DNA of 64,000 nucleotides from Henricia sp. BOLD:AAB3569 (GCA_037783545.1 JBBELK010000622.1:372001-436000); one strand, 5' to 3'. Counted from the stretch's first letter, positions 11,830-23,108 are shown. Numbers and translations are program-made. The notes: generated by a model not told the origin, from the sequence alone.

Positions 11830-12137
11830 TCAAACAGATTTTGCCTTGCCATTTGAAAGGGGTACAATATAACACGATGGGCTCAACTGTGTTACACTTC
11901 GACTAGGGTGGGGTATCCAAACATATAGCAACACCTTTGACCTTCCCTACATGTCAGATTAAAGGGGCATGTAATAATATTCAAAATTTAAAAATCGATA
12001 AAAACTCAACCGTTTGACCTACGATCGTGATTTCTTCATATACGATCACTAACAAAGGTCATCCCGAACACCATATATGTTTATAAAAAGGAGGGGAACA
12101 GCCATGTGTTCGTTGTCAAGAACGAACACAGGTCTAG
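11830..12137 (+). mobile_element. Helitron-like repeat copy A
   Basis: A near-identical duplicate of 13,272-13,582. It ends in the TGTGTTCGTT/AACGAACACA hairpin (12,105-12,130), then GGT and CTAG (12,134-12,137) and T. A pyrimidine-rich tract starts immediately after the CTAG, as it also does at 49,919. Confidence 0.5.
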
Positions 12138-13582
12138 TTTATTTTTTTTTTCTTTTCCTTCTTCCATTTTTTTCAGACGCTATTTCGGGCACTTGCACAT
12201 TGATGATTGACCTCAAACTTCACATGGACATTGGTCACTATGTGAAGTAGTGCATAGTACTAATGACGTAATCATGACGTCATCACGTGTCAGATTAAAG
12301 GGGTATGAAGTTTAATAAATTAAATATTCAAAAATCAATAAAAAATCAACCGTTTGACCTACGATCTTGATTCCTTCGGCATATACGATGACTAACAAAG
12401 GTCTTTGAGATGCGCACACCCCTTGACCTTTGACCTCGTTTCCTATTGGTCAAACATATTTTGCCTTGCCATTTGAAAGTGGTGCAAGATATTTGGACAA
12501 AGTCACTTGTGTTACACTTCGACTAGGGTGGGGTATCTAAAAAATATGTTGGTGACCTTTGACCTTGCTCACTTCCGGTCGAAACCGGAAGTGGCCCTTA
12601 GTTTGAAAGTGAAAGGAGGTATTGAGATGGGGTCAATGGTGTTATTACCAGAAGCCCTTAAGCTTTCCAAAAATATAAGTGATGACGTCATCGTACGAAA
12701 TAGCGCCCTCTACCGACAAGATGATTACGTAATTAAATATTCAAAAATCAATAAAAAATCAACTGTTTGACCTACGATCTTGATTCCTGTGGCATATACG
12801 ATCACTAACAAATGTCTTTAAGATGCGCACAGGGCTTGACCTTTGACCTCGTTTCCTATTGGTCTAACAGATTTTGCCTTGCCATTTGAAAGTGGTACAA
12901 GATATCTGGATGTGGTCAACTGTATTACACTTGGACCTAGGGTGGTGTATCCAAAAAATATGGCCGTGACCTTTGACATTGCTCACTTCCGGTCGAAACC
13001 GGAAGTGGCCCTTAGTTTGAAAGTGAAAGGAGGTATTGAGATGGGGTCAATGGTGTTATTACCAGAGGCCCTTAAGCTTTCCAAAAATATAAGTGATGAC
13101 GTCATCGTACGAAATAGCGCCCTCTACCGACAAGATGATTACGTAATTAAATATTCAAAAATCAATAAAAAATATACCGTTTGACCTACAAATTTGATTC
13201 CTTCTGCATATACGATCACTAACAAATGTCTTTAAGATGCGCACATGGATTGACCTTTGACCTCGTTTCCTATTGGTCAAACAGATTTTGCCTTGCCATT
13301 TGAAAGGGGTACAATATATCACGATGGGGTCAACTGTTACACTTCGACTAGGGTGGGGTATCCAAACATATAGCAACACCTTTGACCTTCCCTACATGTC
13401 AGATTAAAGGGGCATGTAATAATATTCAATATTTAAAAATCGATAAAAACTCAACCGTTTGACATACGATCGTGATTTCTTCATATACAATCACTAACAA
13501 AGGTCATCCCGAACACCACATATGTTTATAAAAAGGAGGGGAACAGCCATGTGTTCGTTGTCAAGAACGAACACAGGTCTAG
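12138..13582 (+). mobile_element. Helitron-like element B with internal tandem units
   Basis: A candidate unit running from the pyrimidine tract after copy A to its own hairpin (13,550-13,575) and CTAG (13,579-13,582). It contains two near-perfect 417-bp tandem units. Head-to-tail placement of A and B, with the same end, fits rolling-circle amplification. The translated frames in the tandem units are not genes. The 5' boundary is uncertain. Confidence 0.45.
12425..13258. repeat. Two 417-bp tandem repeats with CRE and ETS palindromes
   Basis: Units 12,425-12,842 and 12,843-13,258 are almost identical. Each holds a palindrome ACTTCCGGT-CGAA-ACCGGAAGT (near 12,570 and 12,990) and a perfect TGACGTCA (near 12,682 and 13,098). 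The same two motifs recur in the related array at 26,880-27,070. Confidence 0.8.
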
Positions 13583-13633
13583 TTCTCTTATTTGTCTATC
13601 ATGCTTGTAATATGTTAGATGCTTTAAGCTCAC

Positions 13634-13958
13634 CTTTATATTTCTGTTCACAATCCTTGAAGCTGTTCTTGGCAGCTCCATAGCGACTTTGTGAAGCCAG
13701 GAAATTCATGATGTTTGCTAACCTGTCGGCTTTGCGCTCACAGTTGGGTTTGTTATCGCGCTTGCAGGATGCTGTGCTATCGCCTCTAATCTGACCCTGG
13801 TTTGGTCGACCGATCATCCCACATACTGACCCGTGTGACCGAACGGGATTGGATTGCCCGCCCCACGCCGGAGTTACGACCAAGCAGACGGCTAAGGCAG
13901 CCAACACAATATCGGTGATAGTAGACCTAACTACATGTACTCCATGTTCGTCAGCCAT
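13634..13958 (-). CDS. Candidate first exon of a secreted Cys-containing protein
   Basis: An ATG at 13,958 in good context (ACAATGG) opens a 108-codon frame. A hydrophobic run TDIVLAALAVCLVVTP (about residues 15-30) is followed by AWGG, consistent with a signal peptide. The mature part is basic with a few cysteines (SVCGMIG, ASCKRD, PNCERK, KDCEQK). The frame runs into an excellent splice donor, AAAG|GTGAGC, at 13,634/13,633, leaving phase 1. The next exon would lie to the left, inside or beyond repeats, and was not found. I do not recognise the family. It could be a stranded exon. It starts 52 bases past the end of the Helitron-like element. Confidence 0.45.
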
Positions 13959-14279
13959 TGTTCTGACAGAGAATAAACCGTCTTGCCGACGGTATGGTCA
14001 TCAGCATTGCAGCATATTACTGCTAATTCCAGATTAATCATCTTGAGTGTTTGGAACGATATTATCGCTTCAAACAGTCAAGAAACAGCTAGTATACCAC
14101 ATCCACGTCTTTAAACATGGATTGCCTGTGTTTGGGAGAAGAGTTAAAAAAAACCACTTAAATTTCCGACGTCGGGATTTTTGGATAGGAGCCTTTTTTC
14201 TTAAAACGGGCTTCACATGTTGTACGTGTGTGCGTACGTTCACATGTGCATACGCGTACACACGCTTTTTTTCCATAGT

Positions 14280-14508
14280 GTCTGATCAAACATACAACCA
14301 CACAACGGGGTCACGCGCATAGGTGTCATTAATACCTAATGAGCGTCAGAAATCGAGAAAATTTCATTTTCGAAAACCGCACTTTTGCTTGCGATTTATC
14401 CACTTTAAACATGCAATTTGAAACAAACTATAAGTCGACTAGAGCGATATGTGGACTATCGAAAAAAGTGCCAAAGCTGGATTTTTCTTCAAGGGGTATA
14501 GAAGCTGT
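14280..14508 (-). mobile_element. TTAA-flanked MITE, family 2, partial inverted copy
   Basis: The reverse complement matches the elements at 21,940 and 63,582: it begins after TTAA (14,509-14,512) with ACAGCTTCTATACCCCTTGA. It includes GCAAGCAAAAGTGCG and GCTCATTAGGTATT. Similarity fades left of about 14,280, so the far end is not defined. Confidence 0.55.
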
Positions 14509-14791
14509 TTAAAATAAACGCCAAGTTTATAATCAGGTTTTAACTGCACCATTAAATATATACAGTCCGTGGTTCTTTTTTTTGTGTCTGAACGAATTAT
14601 TGAAGCATTTATTTTAACGACAAAATATCATACTATTTCAGACATCGGCAACTCTGCAAATAGACGCCGTTTTATATGACATTTTCGGCGTCTTGCCTAG
14701 ACTTCCCAATGTCTGACTTCCCGTATTTAGTCTGTGGTGCAGTGCGTGCAGCGCGCCCTCTAGATTGGTGGCTATGTAGTTTTTATCGTTT

Positions 14792-14843
14792 GTTAATAAC
14801 AATGGTTTGTGCCCAATTTCCATATGAGCAACTGCTCATAGTG
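14792..14843. repeat. Single terminus of a CACTATGA-type MITE
   Basis: AATAACAATGGTTTGTGCCC..GCTCATAGTG matches the arms of the palindrome at 44,540-44,628 with several changes. Confidence 0.45.
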
Positions 14844-14977
14844 TCTTGGTCTCTGTTTGAATGATCAAGGTAGCTTTGTATACAGCTGTTTGTATTGTGT
14901 GTAGGAATGTTGGCAAGATGCCTTCATGCATGAATGACTCTATTGTATGCATACAAGGTTCATGTAGAAGGTATTTC

Positions 14978-15222
14978 GCTTTTCACCTCTGGCGTCCCGG
15001 ATTCAAATGCGGGGCGTGTATGTGGATTCGGTTTGCAGTCCCTACTTGACCGCGTGGGATTCCCTGGGGATTTCTTCAAAGTTTTTCTTTCCACGTATAT
15101 AACTGCAACTCCTTCTTCGTCATTTCAAGTTGATAATAAAGTATAGTTAAAGCTAAAACCGTATAGTTGATGGCATAAAGGACCATAGTTGCCGAAGATG
15201 CCATAAAATTAACAACAACAAC
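14978..15222 (+). mobile_element. tRNA-derived SINE, 5'-truncated copy
   Basis: Matches the full-length SINE at 17,681-17,960 from the CTTTTCACCTCT block onwards. It keeps a B-box-like GGATTCAAATG, the conserved body (GTTTGCAGTCCCTACTTGAC) and an AACAACAAC tail. No clear target duplication. Confidence 0.65.
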
Positions 15223-15583
15223 TGTCCTTCCTTCAGGCCGACACTAAAGATTGTTTCTGGTGTTTCTAGATGCATGTGCAATGTACACAATACTCCTATA
15301 GGCCCCCAAATAATCGTTGAACCTTTATCTGGTCAAACATTTACTACAACCCCCATATTAAATTAATTTCGGTATTAATTCCGTGAACTGGTCGCCAATG
15401 AGACGCTGTATGTTAAGTCTGTGGAACAGGGCAGAAAAGGTTAAATTTAAGGAAATTGTTTATGTTTTTACTCTCAAAATCACTTTCCTTACATATTCGC
15501 ACGTTTTGGTGGCTATTAAGTGATTTCAAGGAGAATAAGTGGCCACCAGTAAACGGAATTCTTTCCTTTATTTCAAGTTTAGT
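15223..15583. other. No gene seen
   Basis: AT-rich sequence between the SINE and the start of the large inverted repeat. No ORF with domain content and no terminal repeats. Confidence 0.35.
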
Positions 15584-16311
15584 CGTTACAAATAACCCTC
15601 TGGAAACTATTGTAAATTATTTAACAATAGGTTTCGTTTAAACGTTCGGCAAAACCGGTTTTTCTTTTTTTTTCGGTTAAATCTTCCATCCTTAGGCCTA
15701 CGACCCTGATGAAACCATCATACGATGATTGTAAAAGTGGAAACGATTTTGATGTGAATCCTCGCGACACTGATACGACACTTTGCGTATGTTTTCGATC
15801 AGATTGCGACAATATACGATGCATCCCGATTTTTTCAGACTTTTTGCGATCTTTTACGATTGTATGCGATGCCATTACAATCGCTTACGATTATTTATGA
15901 TTATTTTGCGACCTGAAAGCGATTCTCTGTCGCGGTTTCCTGGAAATTATGACGATCATGTGACTTAATTAAATTCGTCTCAAATCGTAAAGAAAACTTA
16001 AAAGATATTAAAAGTTCAAATTCAAATAGCGCTGAAGGATTGGTTAAGAACCTTTTCGATGGCATTGGGATTATTTACGACGGCATTAGGATTATTTAAG
16101 ACCTTGGTAAGACACATTACGACTTTATTACGACCGGTTGCGACGACCGTTCACGACATTTCAAAAGTCTCGTAATGACTTAGCGACAAAGACGAATTAT
16201 TACGATCGTTTAATAATGTTTACGAATGTCTTATGAATGTTTACGAATGCCCTGACGAATACTTACGATTTAAAATCGTAAAGGTTCACATCCAAAATCG
16301 TCTAAAGCAGG

Positions 16312-16437
16312 CCTCCCACTATGTGATTTTTGCCACGAATTTTCAACGATTAGGTACGATTTAGTATAGAGTCTATAGACAGTCTCTGATAATCTCACAA
16401 AATCTCACCGTGGCAAAAATCGCACAGTGAGAGGCCC
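16312..16437. mobile_element. Small MITE in the left palindrome arm
   Basis: Bounded by inverted ends GGCCTCCCACTATGTGATTT and the complement of GCACAGTGAGAGGCC. TTTTTGCCACGAA / GTGGCAAAAA lie inside. The matching element in the right arm is at 22,970-23,108, so it was present before the arms separated. Confidence 0.65.
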
Positions 16438-17680
16438 TCTTAAGACCGGTGGTGTTTGGGTCTGGTGACCTTGAGGGGGCCATTTCCAAGTCCATTTCCA
16501 AACATTACCAAACCCAACATCACTGGATGCTTTTTACTACTCATGAAACTGGATGAACTGGAGAGAAGAATAAGAACAAAGTCGCCCTTCTCGGGCAGGA
16601 CAGAGCTGTGATTGGTCGTGCATTTGGTGTTACACTAAACGTGTAAATTTGTGTGCAGAAAAAAAGACGGTCACAAGGACGGAAGGGGCTGGCTAAACTT
16701 TCCGAAAAGCTAATAGCAAAGAAAGAACATGTCAAATTGACCTCTCATGCTCCTTGATCCTGTTTTGCATCTTCATTTTTCGGCGCAAGTTATTATTATT
16801 TTTGTTTACATAATTTCCCCCTGTTCAGTCAGGCATGAAATTTCCAACACGATGACGACGTTAATGAAAACATAAAACTGATGTCTACGATATGTGTAAG
16901 CCAATTGTCTAAATATAATACAATTTCCATTTTATCTACAATTTTATGAGTGTGTAATCTTTTCTGATACACCCTGTACTTGAACCCCATTGTGCCTTAA
17001 ACATCTAAGGAATTTTAAAATAATTTCTTTCAGTTGGGGGTTTGGTGTGTTAACAAACGGAAATATTGTATTGAGGTATAGGGACGTGAGGGAGAGAGAG
17101 TCGCTTTGTCACATATCGTGCTGGGTATAGAGATTCAAGCTCCGATATGCAAAAGTACAAGCAGAGGTGAACGTCTCATATGGACAATTCCCATGTACTT
17201 TGAGAAAATTAAACATCTTCGGCGATGTCAAGGCTTCTCCTCCTTAGGTAATTGCGTTTGGTAATTGTTGGAAATATAACGATTGGTTTTGATAAAATAT
17301 AGTAACGACAGCGCATACAGCACGATATGGGGCCGAGGGAGCCCCCCCAAACCACCCCCCCCCCCCCCCCCACCACCATTGTTCCCCCATTGTGTCTCAA
17401 ACATTCAAAGAATTAAAAAGGAATTCCTTTAAGTTGTTAGGGGAGGGCGGTTGTGCGTTAACAAAAATGAAGAGTGTGTTGAGTCGTAGGGGCGTCAGGG
17501 GGAGTCCTTAAGGTCTCAAATCGTGCTGGGTATAGGTTTTTATGGGCGTTTAAGGTTGCACCCAAGTACTCATGCAGCGCAATATGTGGCAGAGGGTTCC
17601 CCCATAGTGTCTCAAACAGCCAAGAAATTTTAAAGGAATTCTTTTCAGTTTTTAGAGGGGTTGGTGCGTTAACAAAAGGA

Positions 17681-17960
17681 GGGGCGGTTGGGTTGGCGTA
17701 CGGGTTCTTTCCTCGCCTTTCACCTCTTGCGTTCCGGGTTCGAATCAGGGGCGTGTATGTGGATTGGGTTTGCAGTCCCTACTTGACCGCGTGGGTTTTC
17801 CCCTGGGGCATTTCTCTGGGGGGTTTTCCTCCCACTTCTAAAACTGCAACTCCTTCTTCGTCATCTCAAGTTGATAATATAGTATAGTTAAAGCTAAAAC
17901 CGTATAGTTGATGGCATAAAGGGCCTTAGTTGCCGAAGATGTCATAAAATATACAACAAC
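17681..17960 (+). mobile_element. tRNA-derived SINE, full length, with target duplication
   Basis: The 280-bp SINE begins GGGGCGGTTGGGTTGGCG and has a B-box GGGTTCGAATC near 17,737. It ends in an ACAACAAC tail. It is flanked by AACAAAAGG on both sides (17,671-17,679 and 17,961-17,969), a clean target-site duplication. The right palindrome arm lacks it, so it arrived after the palindrome formed. RNA polymerase III would transcribe such an element. The mobilising LINE is unknown. Confidence 0.8.
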
Positions 17961-18728
17961 AACAAAAGGGAAGAGTGTGTTGAGGTATTGGGGCGTTAAG
18001 GTGCGAGATCCTTTGCCACATATCGCGCTGGGTAAATAGTAAATAGTAAATAGGGCTCCCATATAGAAACCAATGCTAAATGCCCAATTTTCAAAAATCA
18101 TTTTAAAATACTGACAACTCTCTCAGCTTCTCAGGACAACAAACAAAATACTCATTGAAATCTTATCTGTTCAATTTTATGGGGGTAATTCGTCACTTTT
18201 ATTCTCTAATTTCCACTTGAAACAAAAATACCCCTGCAGCAGTGAACATTGCTAATCAGACCAGCGTCCACTTTGGAACAAAGGCACATACGCTACTGGG
18301 CAAAATAGGGCCACATTTAGGAGCTACATTGTCCAAAATGTTTATAGTTAGAAGAAAAAATACCCAACATCACAACGATGGCCATATTCTACACAAGACC
18401 ACACTCGTTCAGCTCGCAACTCTCTCTCTCTCTCTCTAATAAAGAAGCATTTGAGAGCATACAAAATATTCATGAGCTCGGCGCACGGATCTCTGCCTAT
18501 ATACTATATTTACTTGGGTGCACCCTTAAAGGCAAGGCTCCAATTTGGCGCGCGCGCATTGCTGACGAGCCTGTGCCTTTAAGGCTCGCCGTTTCGCTGA
18601 ATGGATAACGGTACTGAAGCGTACCGGGAACGATTACCTCCCTCAGTAAATACGCTCTATAATCTCGCAATGTAAACAAGAAATTCCTGTAATTTTACAT
18701 ATAAATGTTGACTGTTTTTAGAGGTTAA

Positions 18729-19693
18729 TGTTTTTTTATGTGAAAATACATTTTGCTGTAATTCGTAAATCTATTAAAAACAAAGACATTGCAGTAAAAC
18801 AAATACGTTGACATTGCAGGAATCCTGGCATTTTTGGGTCTTTTTTTTAAGACTACAATTGCAAATAATTGTGAATGGCGTTTGTAAAAATACAACTAAC
18901 ATAATAATTTACTGTTTTTTAAACTTAAAGGTACACACCGGCCTACTGTTTACGTAATTTAGTGATACAGCATCTTGACAATATTGTTTGATGGTCCTTG
19001 TGAAAAAGATCGTCAAAGTGTCCCGTAATTAACCACAAAAGCTTAAAATTAAAAAAACTGTCAATAGTCGAGTTGTATGCTTTACCAGCCGTTCACTATC
19101 GCGCGAGACTCACGACTTTGTCGGAAACGATTCGCTCTTCACTTGGAAGCTTTTTGCTTTGGATATCTTTCATTTTCTGCTAAATATTTCACTGGACAGC
19201 CTGGACGAGCGAATGGTTTTTCCGTATTCACAAACGTACAATTGTAGTTCCACGGCACTGTACCGGTTTTGGGCGGGCAATGTGTGTGTGCCATGAGGTT
19301 AAATGTCACATTGTCCGGTAGACTGTCCACGGTGGAACTCCCTTCAGTTCCTCGGACTTTTTGTAAAAAAGTTATGTGTAACTTTGTTTCATAACCTTAA
19401 TAAATAGTCTCTTTTGTCAAATACTCATAAATATTTGGGAAAAAATAAGAGCAGAATTTGATGTAATACTGCAGTAATAAACTTTAGAAATAAACTGTAT
19501 CACACGGCCATACGGCTGGAAATAAAACTAACTCCAGGGTCACGTGATTTATCGGAACCAGAATCTGGTTCCGATAAGTCACGTCACCTCGATGTTTTTG
19601 AAAAATGCAAACAAAACGGCAAAATGTTGTGGTTTCTTTTTAGGTTCTCTTCAGTCTATTTCGGAAAAACTTTCAGAATTATGTATGGGTCTA
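18729..19693 (-). mobile_element. Palindrome spacer containing a TTAA MITE family 1 copy
   Basis: From 18,925 (CTTAAAGGTACACACCGGCC) to 19,693 the spacer is an inverted, diverged copy of the 10,784-11,595 MITE, lacking about the last 40 bases of its far end. The first 196 bases are unrelated AT-rich DNA. It is not repeated in the arms. If removed, the arms would join at GGTTAACC. Confidence 0.6.
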
Positions 19694-21045
19694 TTAACCT
19701 CTAAAAACAGTCAACATTTATATGTAAAATTACAGGAATTATTTTTTTACATTGCGAGATTATAGAGCGTATTTACTGAGGGAGGTAATTGTTCCTGTAC
19801 CGTTATCCATTCAGCGAAACGGCGAGCCTTAAAGGCACGGCTCTTCAGCAATGCGCGCGCGCCAAATTCGTGTCCCGAAATACGCAGCTCCAAGCCTTTG
19901 CTATGGAGCCTGTGCCTTTAAGGGTGCACCCTAGTAAATAGGCAGAGATCCGTGCGCCGAGCTCATTAATATTTTGTATCCCCCTCAAATGCTTCTTTAT
20001 CAGAGAGAGAGAGAGTTGCGAGCTGAACGAGTGTGGTCTTGTGTAGACTATGGCCATCGTCGTGATGTGGGGTATTTATTCTTCTAAATATAAACATTTT
20101 GGACAATGTAGCTCCTAAAAGTGGCCCTATTTTGCCCAGTAGCGTATGTGCCTTTGTTCCAAGGTGGACGCTGGTCTGTTCAGCAATTTTCACTGTTGCA
20201 GGGGTAGTTTTATTTCAAGTGGAAATAAGAGAATAAAAGTGACGGATTACCCCCATAACATTGAACAGAATTGAAAATGTGAGACGTCATGAGTATTTTG
20301 GTTGTTGTCCTGAGGAGCTTAGAGAGTTGTCAGTATTTTTAAATGATTTTTGAAAATTGGGCATTTATCATTGGTTCCTATACGGGAGCCCTGTCTATTT
20401 CTTTGGTATACCCAGCACGATATGTGGCAAAGGGATTCCACACCCCACCCCCTTAATATATCTCAACACACTCTTCCCTTTTGTTAACGCACCAACTCCC
20501 TAAAAACTAAAAATAATTGACCTTTGAAATTCCTTGGATGTTTGAGACACAATGGGGAAACAATGGAAGGTTTACGGTGCATAAAAACCTATACCCTGCA
20601 CGATTTGGGGCCTTAATGACTCCCCCTGACGCCCCTATGACTCAACACACTCTTCCTTCTTGTTAACGCACAACCGCCGTCCCCCTAACAACTGAAAGGA
20701 AGTTCCTTTGGAATTATTTGAATGTTTGGGACACAATGGGGGAACAATGGTAAGGGAGCCGCCCTCGGCCCCATATCGTGCTGTATGCGCTGCCGTTACT
20801 AAACTTTATCAAAACCAACCGTTAACGTTTGGACATCGAAAGTCTACATCGTTATATTCCAACAATTACCAAACGCAATTACCTAAGGAGGAGAAGCCTT
20901 GACAATGCGGAAGATGTTTAATTTTCTCAAAGTACATGGGAATTGTCCATAGGAAACGTTTACCTCTGCTTGTACTTTTGCATATTGAAGCTTGAATCTC
21001 TATACCCAGCACGATATGTGGCAAAGCGACTCTCTCCCGCTCGCG

Positions 21046-21442
21046 TAATTTTTTTTTACACCACTGCGAGGGGAGAACAATGGGGTTTGTACCTTTTTAG
21101 CGTCTTGAGAGGAGACTATATAATAGGTTAGGGTTCAGGGTTAGGGTTTAGGGTTGGTTATTTTAAAGGAATTTAGGGTTTTGAATGCGGTCGGTTTGCA
21201 ACCAGCTTCGTGGTCTGGTTAGAAGAGTTGACTTGTAATCATAAGGTCCCAGGTTCGAGTCTATGCATGTTTGGGATTTTCCGAAATTTCTCGGTTTCTT
21301 CTTTTTCTCTAATAGTGAGAGTAAGAGTTGTCACTATTTCCAAGATTGTCACTCGAGAAGTGTCAGTCATTGGAAACTTAGACTCTATTCGGGTTGAAAA
21401 ATTGGGGTGTACCCCTCGCTACGGTGTAAACAAAAAACACGC
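21046..21442. mobile_element. 397-bp insertion with inverted ends and 12-bp target duplication
   Basis: Flanked by CTCCCGCTCGCG (21,034-21,045) and CTCCCGCTCACG (21,443-21,454). The ends carry TTTACACCACTGCGAGGGG and the complement of CCCCTCGCTACGGTGTAAA. The left arm shows the empty site. Inside are degenerate TTAGGG-like repeats (21,125-21,155) and a tRNA-like segment (21,203-21,266). A long target duplication with inverted ends is reminiscent of Mutator-like elements, but this is a guess. Confidence 0.65.
21203..21266 (+). repeat. tRNA-like SINE head or tRNA relic
   Basis: A-box-like TGGTCTGGTTAGAAGAG and B-box GGTTCGAGTCT are spaced as in a tRNA, with GACTTGTAATCATAAGGTC between. The acceptor stem does not close, so a functional tRNA is unlikely. 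Confidence 0.45.
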
Positions 21443-21939
21443 CTCCCGCTCACGTCCCTATACCACAATACATTATTTCCGTTTGTTAACGCACCAAACC
21501 CCCAACTGAAAGAAATTCCTTTAAAATTCCTTAGATGTTTAAGGCACAATGGGGAACAAGTACAGGGTGTATCAAAAAAGAGTACACACTCTTAAAATTG
21601 TAGTTTCATGTTTTCATTAATGTCGCCATCGTGTTGGGAATTTCATGCCTGACTGAACAGGGTCAAATCTTGTAAACAAAAATAATAATAACTTGCGCCG
21701 AAAAATGAAGATGCAAAACAGGATCAAGGAGCATGAGAGGTCAATTTGACTTTGCTATCAGTTTTTCAGAAAGTTTAGCTAGCGCCTTTCGTCCTCCACA
21801 TGACCGTCTTTTTCTGCACACAGATTTACACGTTTAGCGTAACACCAAATGCACGCCCAATCACAGCTCTGTTCTGCCTGATAAGGGCGACTTTGTTCTT
21901 ATTCGTCTCTCCAGTTCATCCAGTTTCATGAGTAGTTAA

Positions 21940-22864
21940 AGAGGAAGAATCCCCCTTGACGAAAATCCAGCATTTAGGCTTTTGTCGGTTTTAAGTGGAT
22001 AAATTGCAAGCAAAAGTGCGCTTTTCGAAAATGAGATTTTCGCGATTTCTGAAACGCTCATTAGGTATTCTTGATATGCGCGTGACCCCGTGACGCAATC
22101 CTGAGAAAGAGAAGTCAACACGATTGTTAGCTCCGTACGTTTACACGCAAAAAAACTTGGAAAACCGTCTCTGTTAGATGGTGTTTTTTGAAGAATTTTG
22201 TTGGTCCAAAAAGCCAGAGATATGCCCAGTAGTTGCGTGGTTGTATGTTTTACCAGACACTATGAACAAAAAAAGAGCAGAAAGATTTTCTTTTCTATTA
22301 CCAAGAGAGAGAAAAATTAGTCGCTCATTCTATAACTTGTACGGCCGATGTTCAAACGCGTGAGAACTACGCCCGCAGAGGACCGTACCATGCTGTACGC
22401 AGACCGCTGTGAATGCCGTTCGTTCCGTGACAAAACCACCCGTCGCAATGCACCAGTATCTACTTCAAAAGAGCTTCATTGTGAGCCACAATTCAACCGT
22501 TTTTTCACAAAACAGGTGATAGTAGATTGTTGTAATATTACATGAAGTGTTTTTCACGTTTGTATTTTGAATTACAAGGACAAAACAGGCATGATAAACA
22601 TTCACTTCGTGTATTTTCCATTCAATACTGCACAGGCCGTTTTGTATGTTTCTCAGGATGACGTCAAATCCCTGTTGATAAACAAACCAAGTGACCTCTA
22701 GCGTTTCAGAATTTCGGGTGAAGAGGGTCGGAACTCCTTTACGTTTTAAGCAAAAGCCTGTCGATTTTTTTGTGAAAAACAAGTTGTGATAGTGTTGTAG
22801 ACACATACACCTCCATGATAAACAGAAAAACAAAAAAAAATGTGGAAGGGGGGATTCTAGCTGT
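21940..22864. mobile_element. TTAA-flanked MITE, family 2, complete copy
   Basis: The 925-bp body lies between TTAA at 21,936-21,939 and TTAA at 22,865-22,868. Ends are AGAGGAAGAATCCCCCTT and the complement of GGGGGATTCTAGCTGT. The other palindrome arm has the uninterrupted site (16,526-16,545), proving insertion. Copies start at 63,582 and, inverted, at 14,508. No transposase. piggyBac-type machinery is the likely mobiliser. Confidence 0.75.
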
Positions 22865-22969
22865 TTAAAGAGCATCCAGTGATGTTAAGTTTGGTAATGT
22901 TTTGAAATGGACTTGGAAATGGCCCCCCTCACGATCACCAGACCCAACACCACCGGTCTTAAGCGGTCC

Positions 22970-23108
22970 TCACACTGTGCGATTTTTGCCACGAATTTCC
23001 TACGAATTGGTGAGATTACCAGACTGTCTATAGACTCTATACACAATCGTACCAAATCGTACCTAATTGTTGGAAATTCGTGGCAAAAATCGCATAGTGG
23101 GAGGCCCG
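22970..23108. mobile_element. Small MITE in the right palindrome arm
   Basis: The inverted counterpart of 16,312-16,437, with CACTGTGCGATTTTTGCCAC at one end and GTGGCAAAAATCGCATAGTG at the other. Confidence 0.6.

Noticed and set aside
12507..13184. Two ORFs of 87 and 113 codons with almost identical sequence
   Set aside because: They are translations of the 417-bp tandem repeat, with no domain; the copies match equally well outside the frame.
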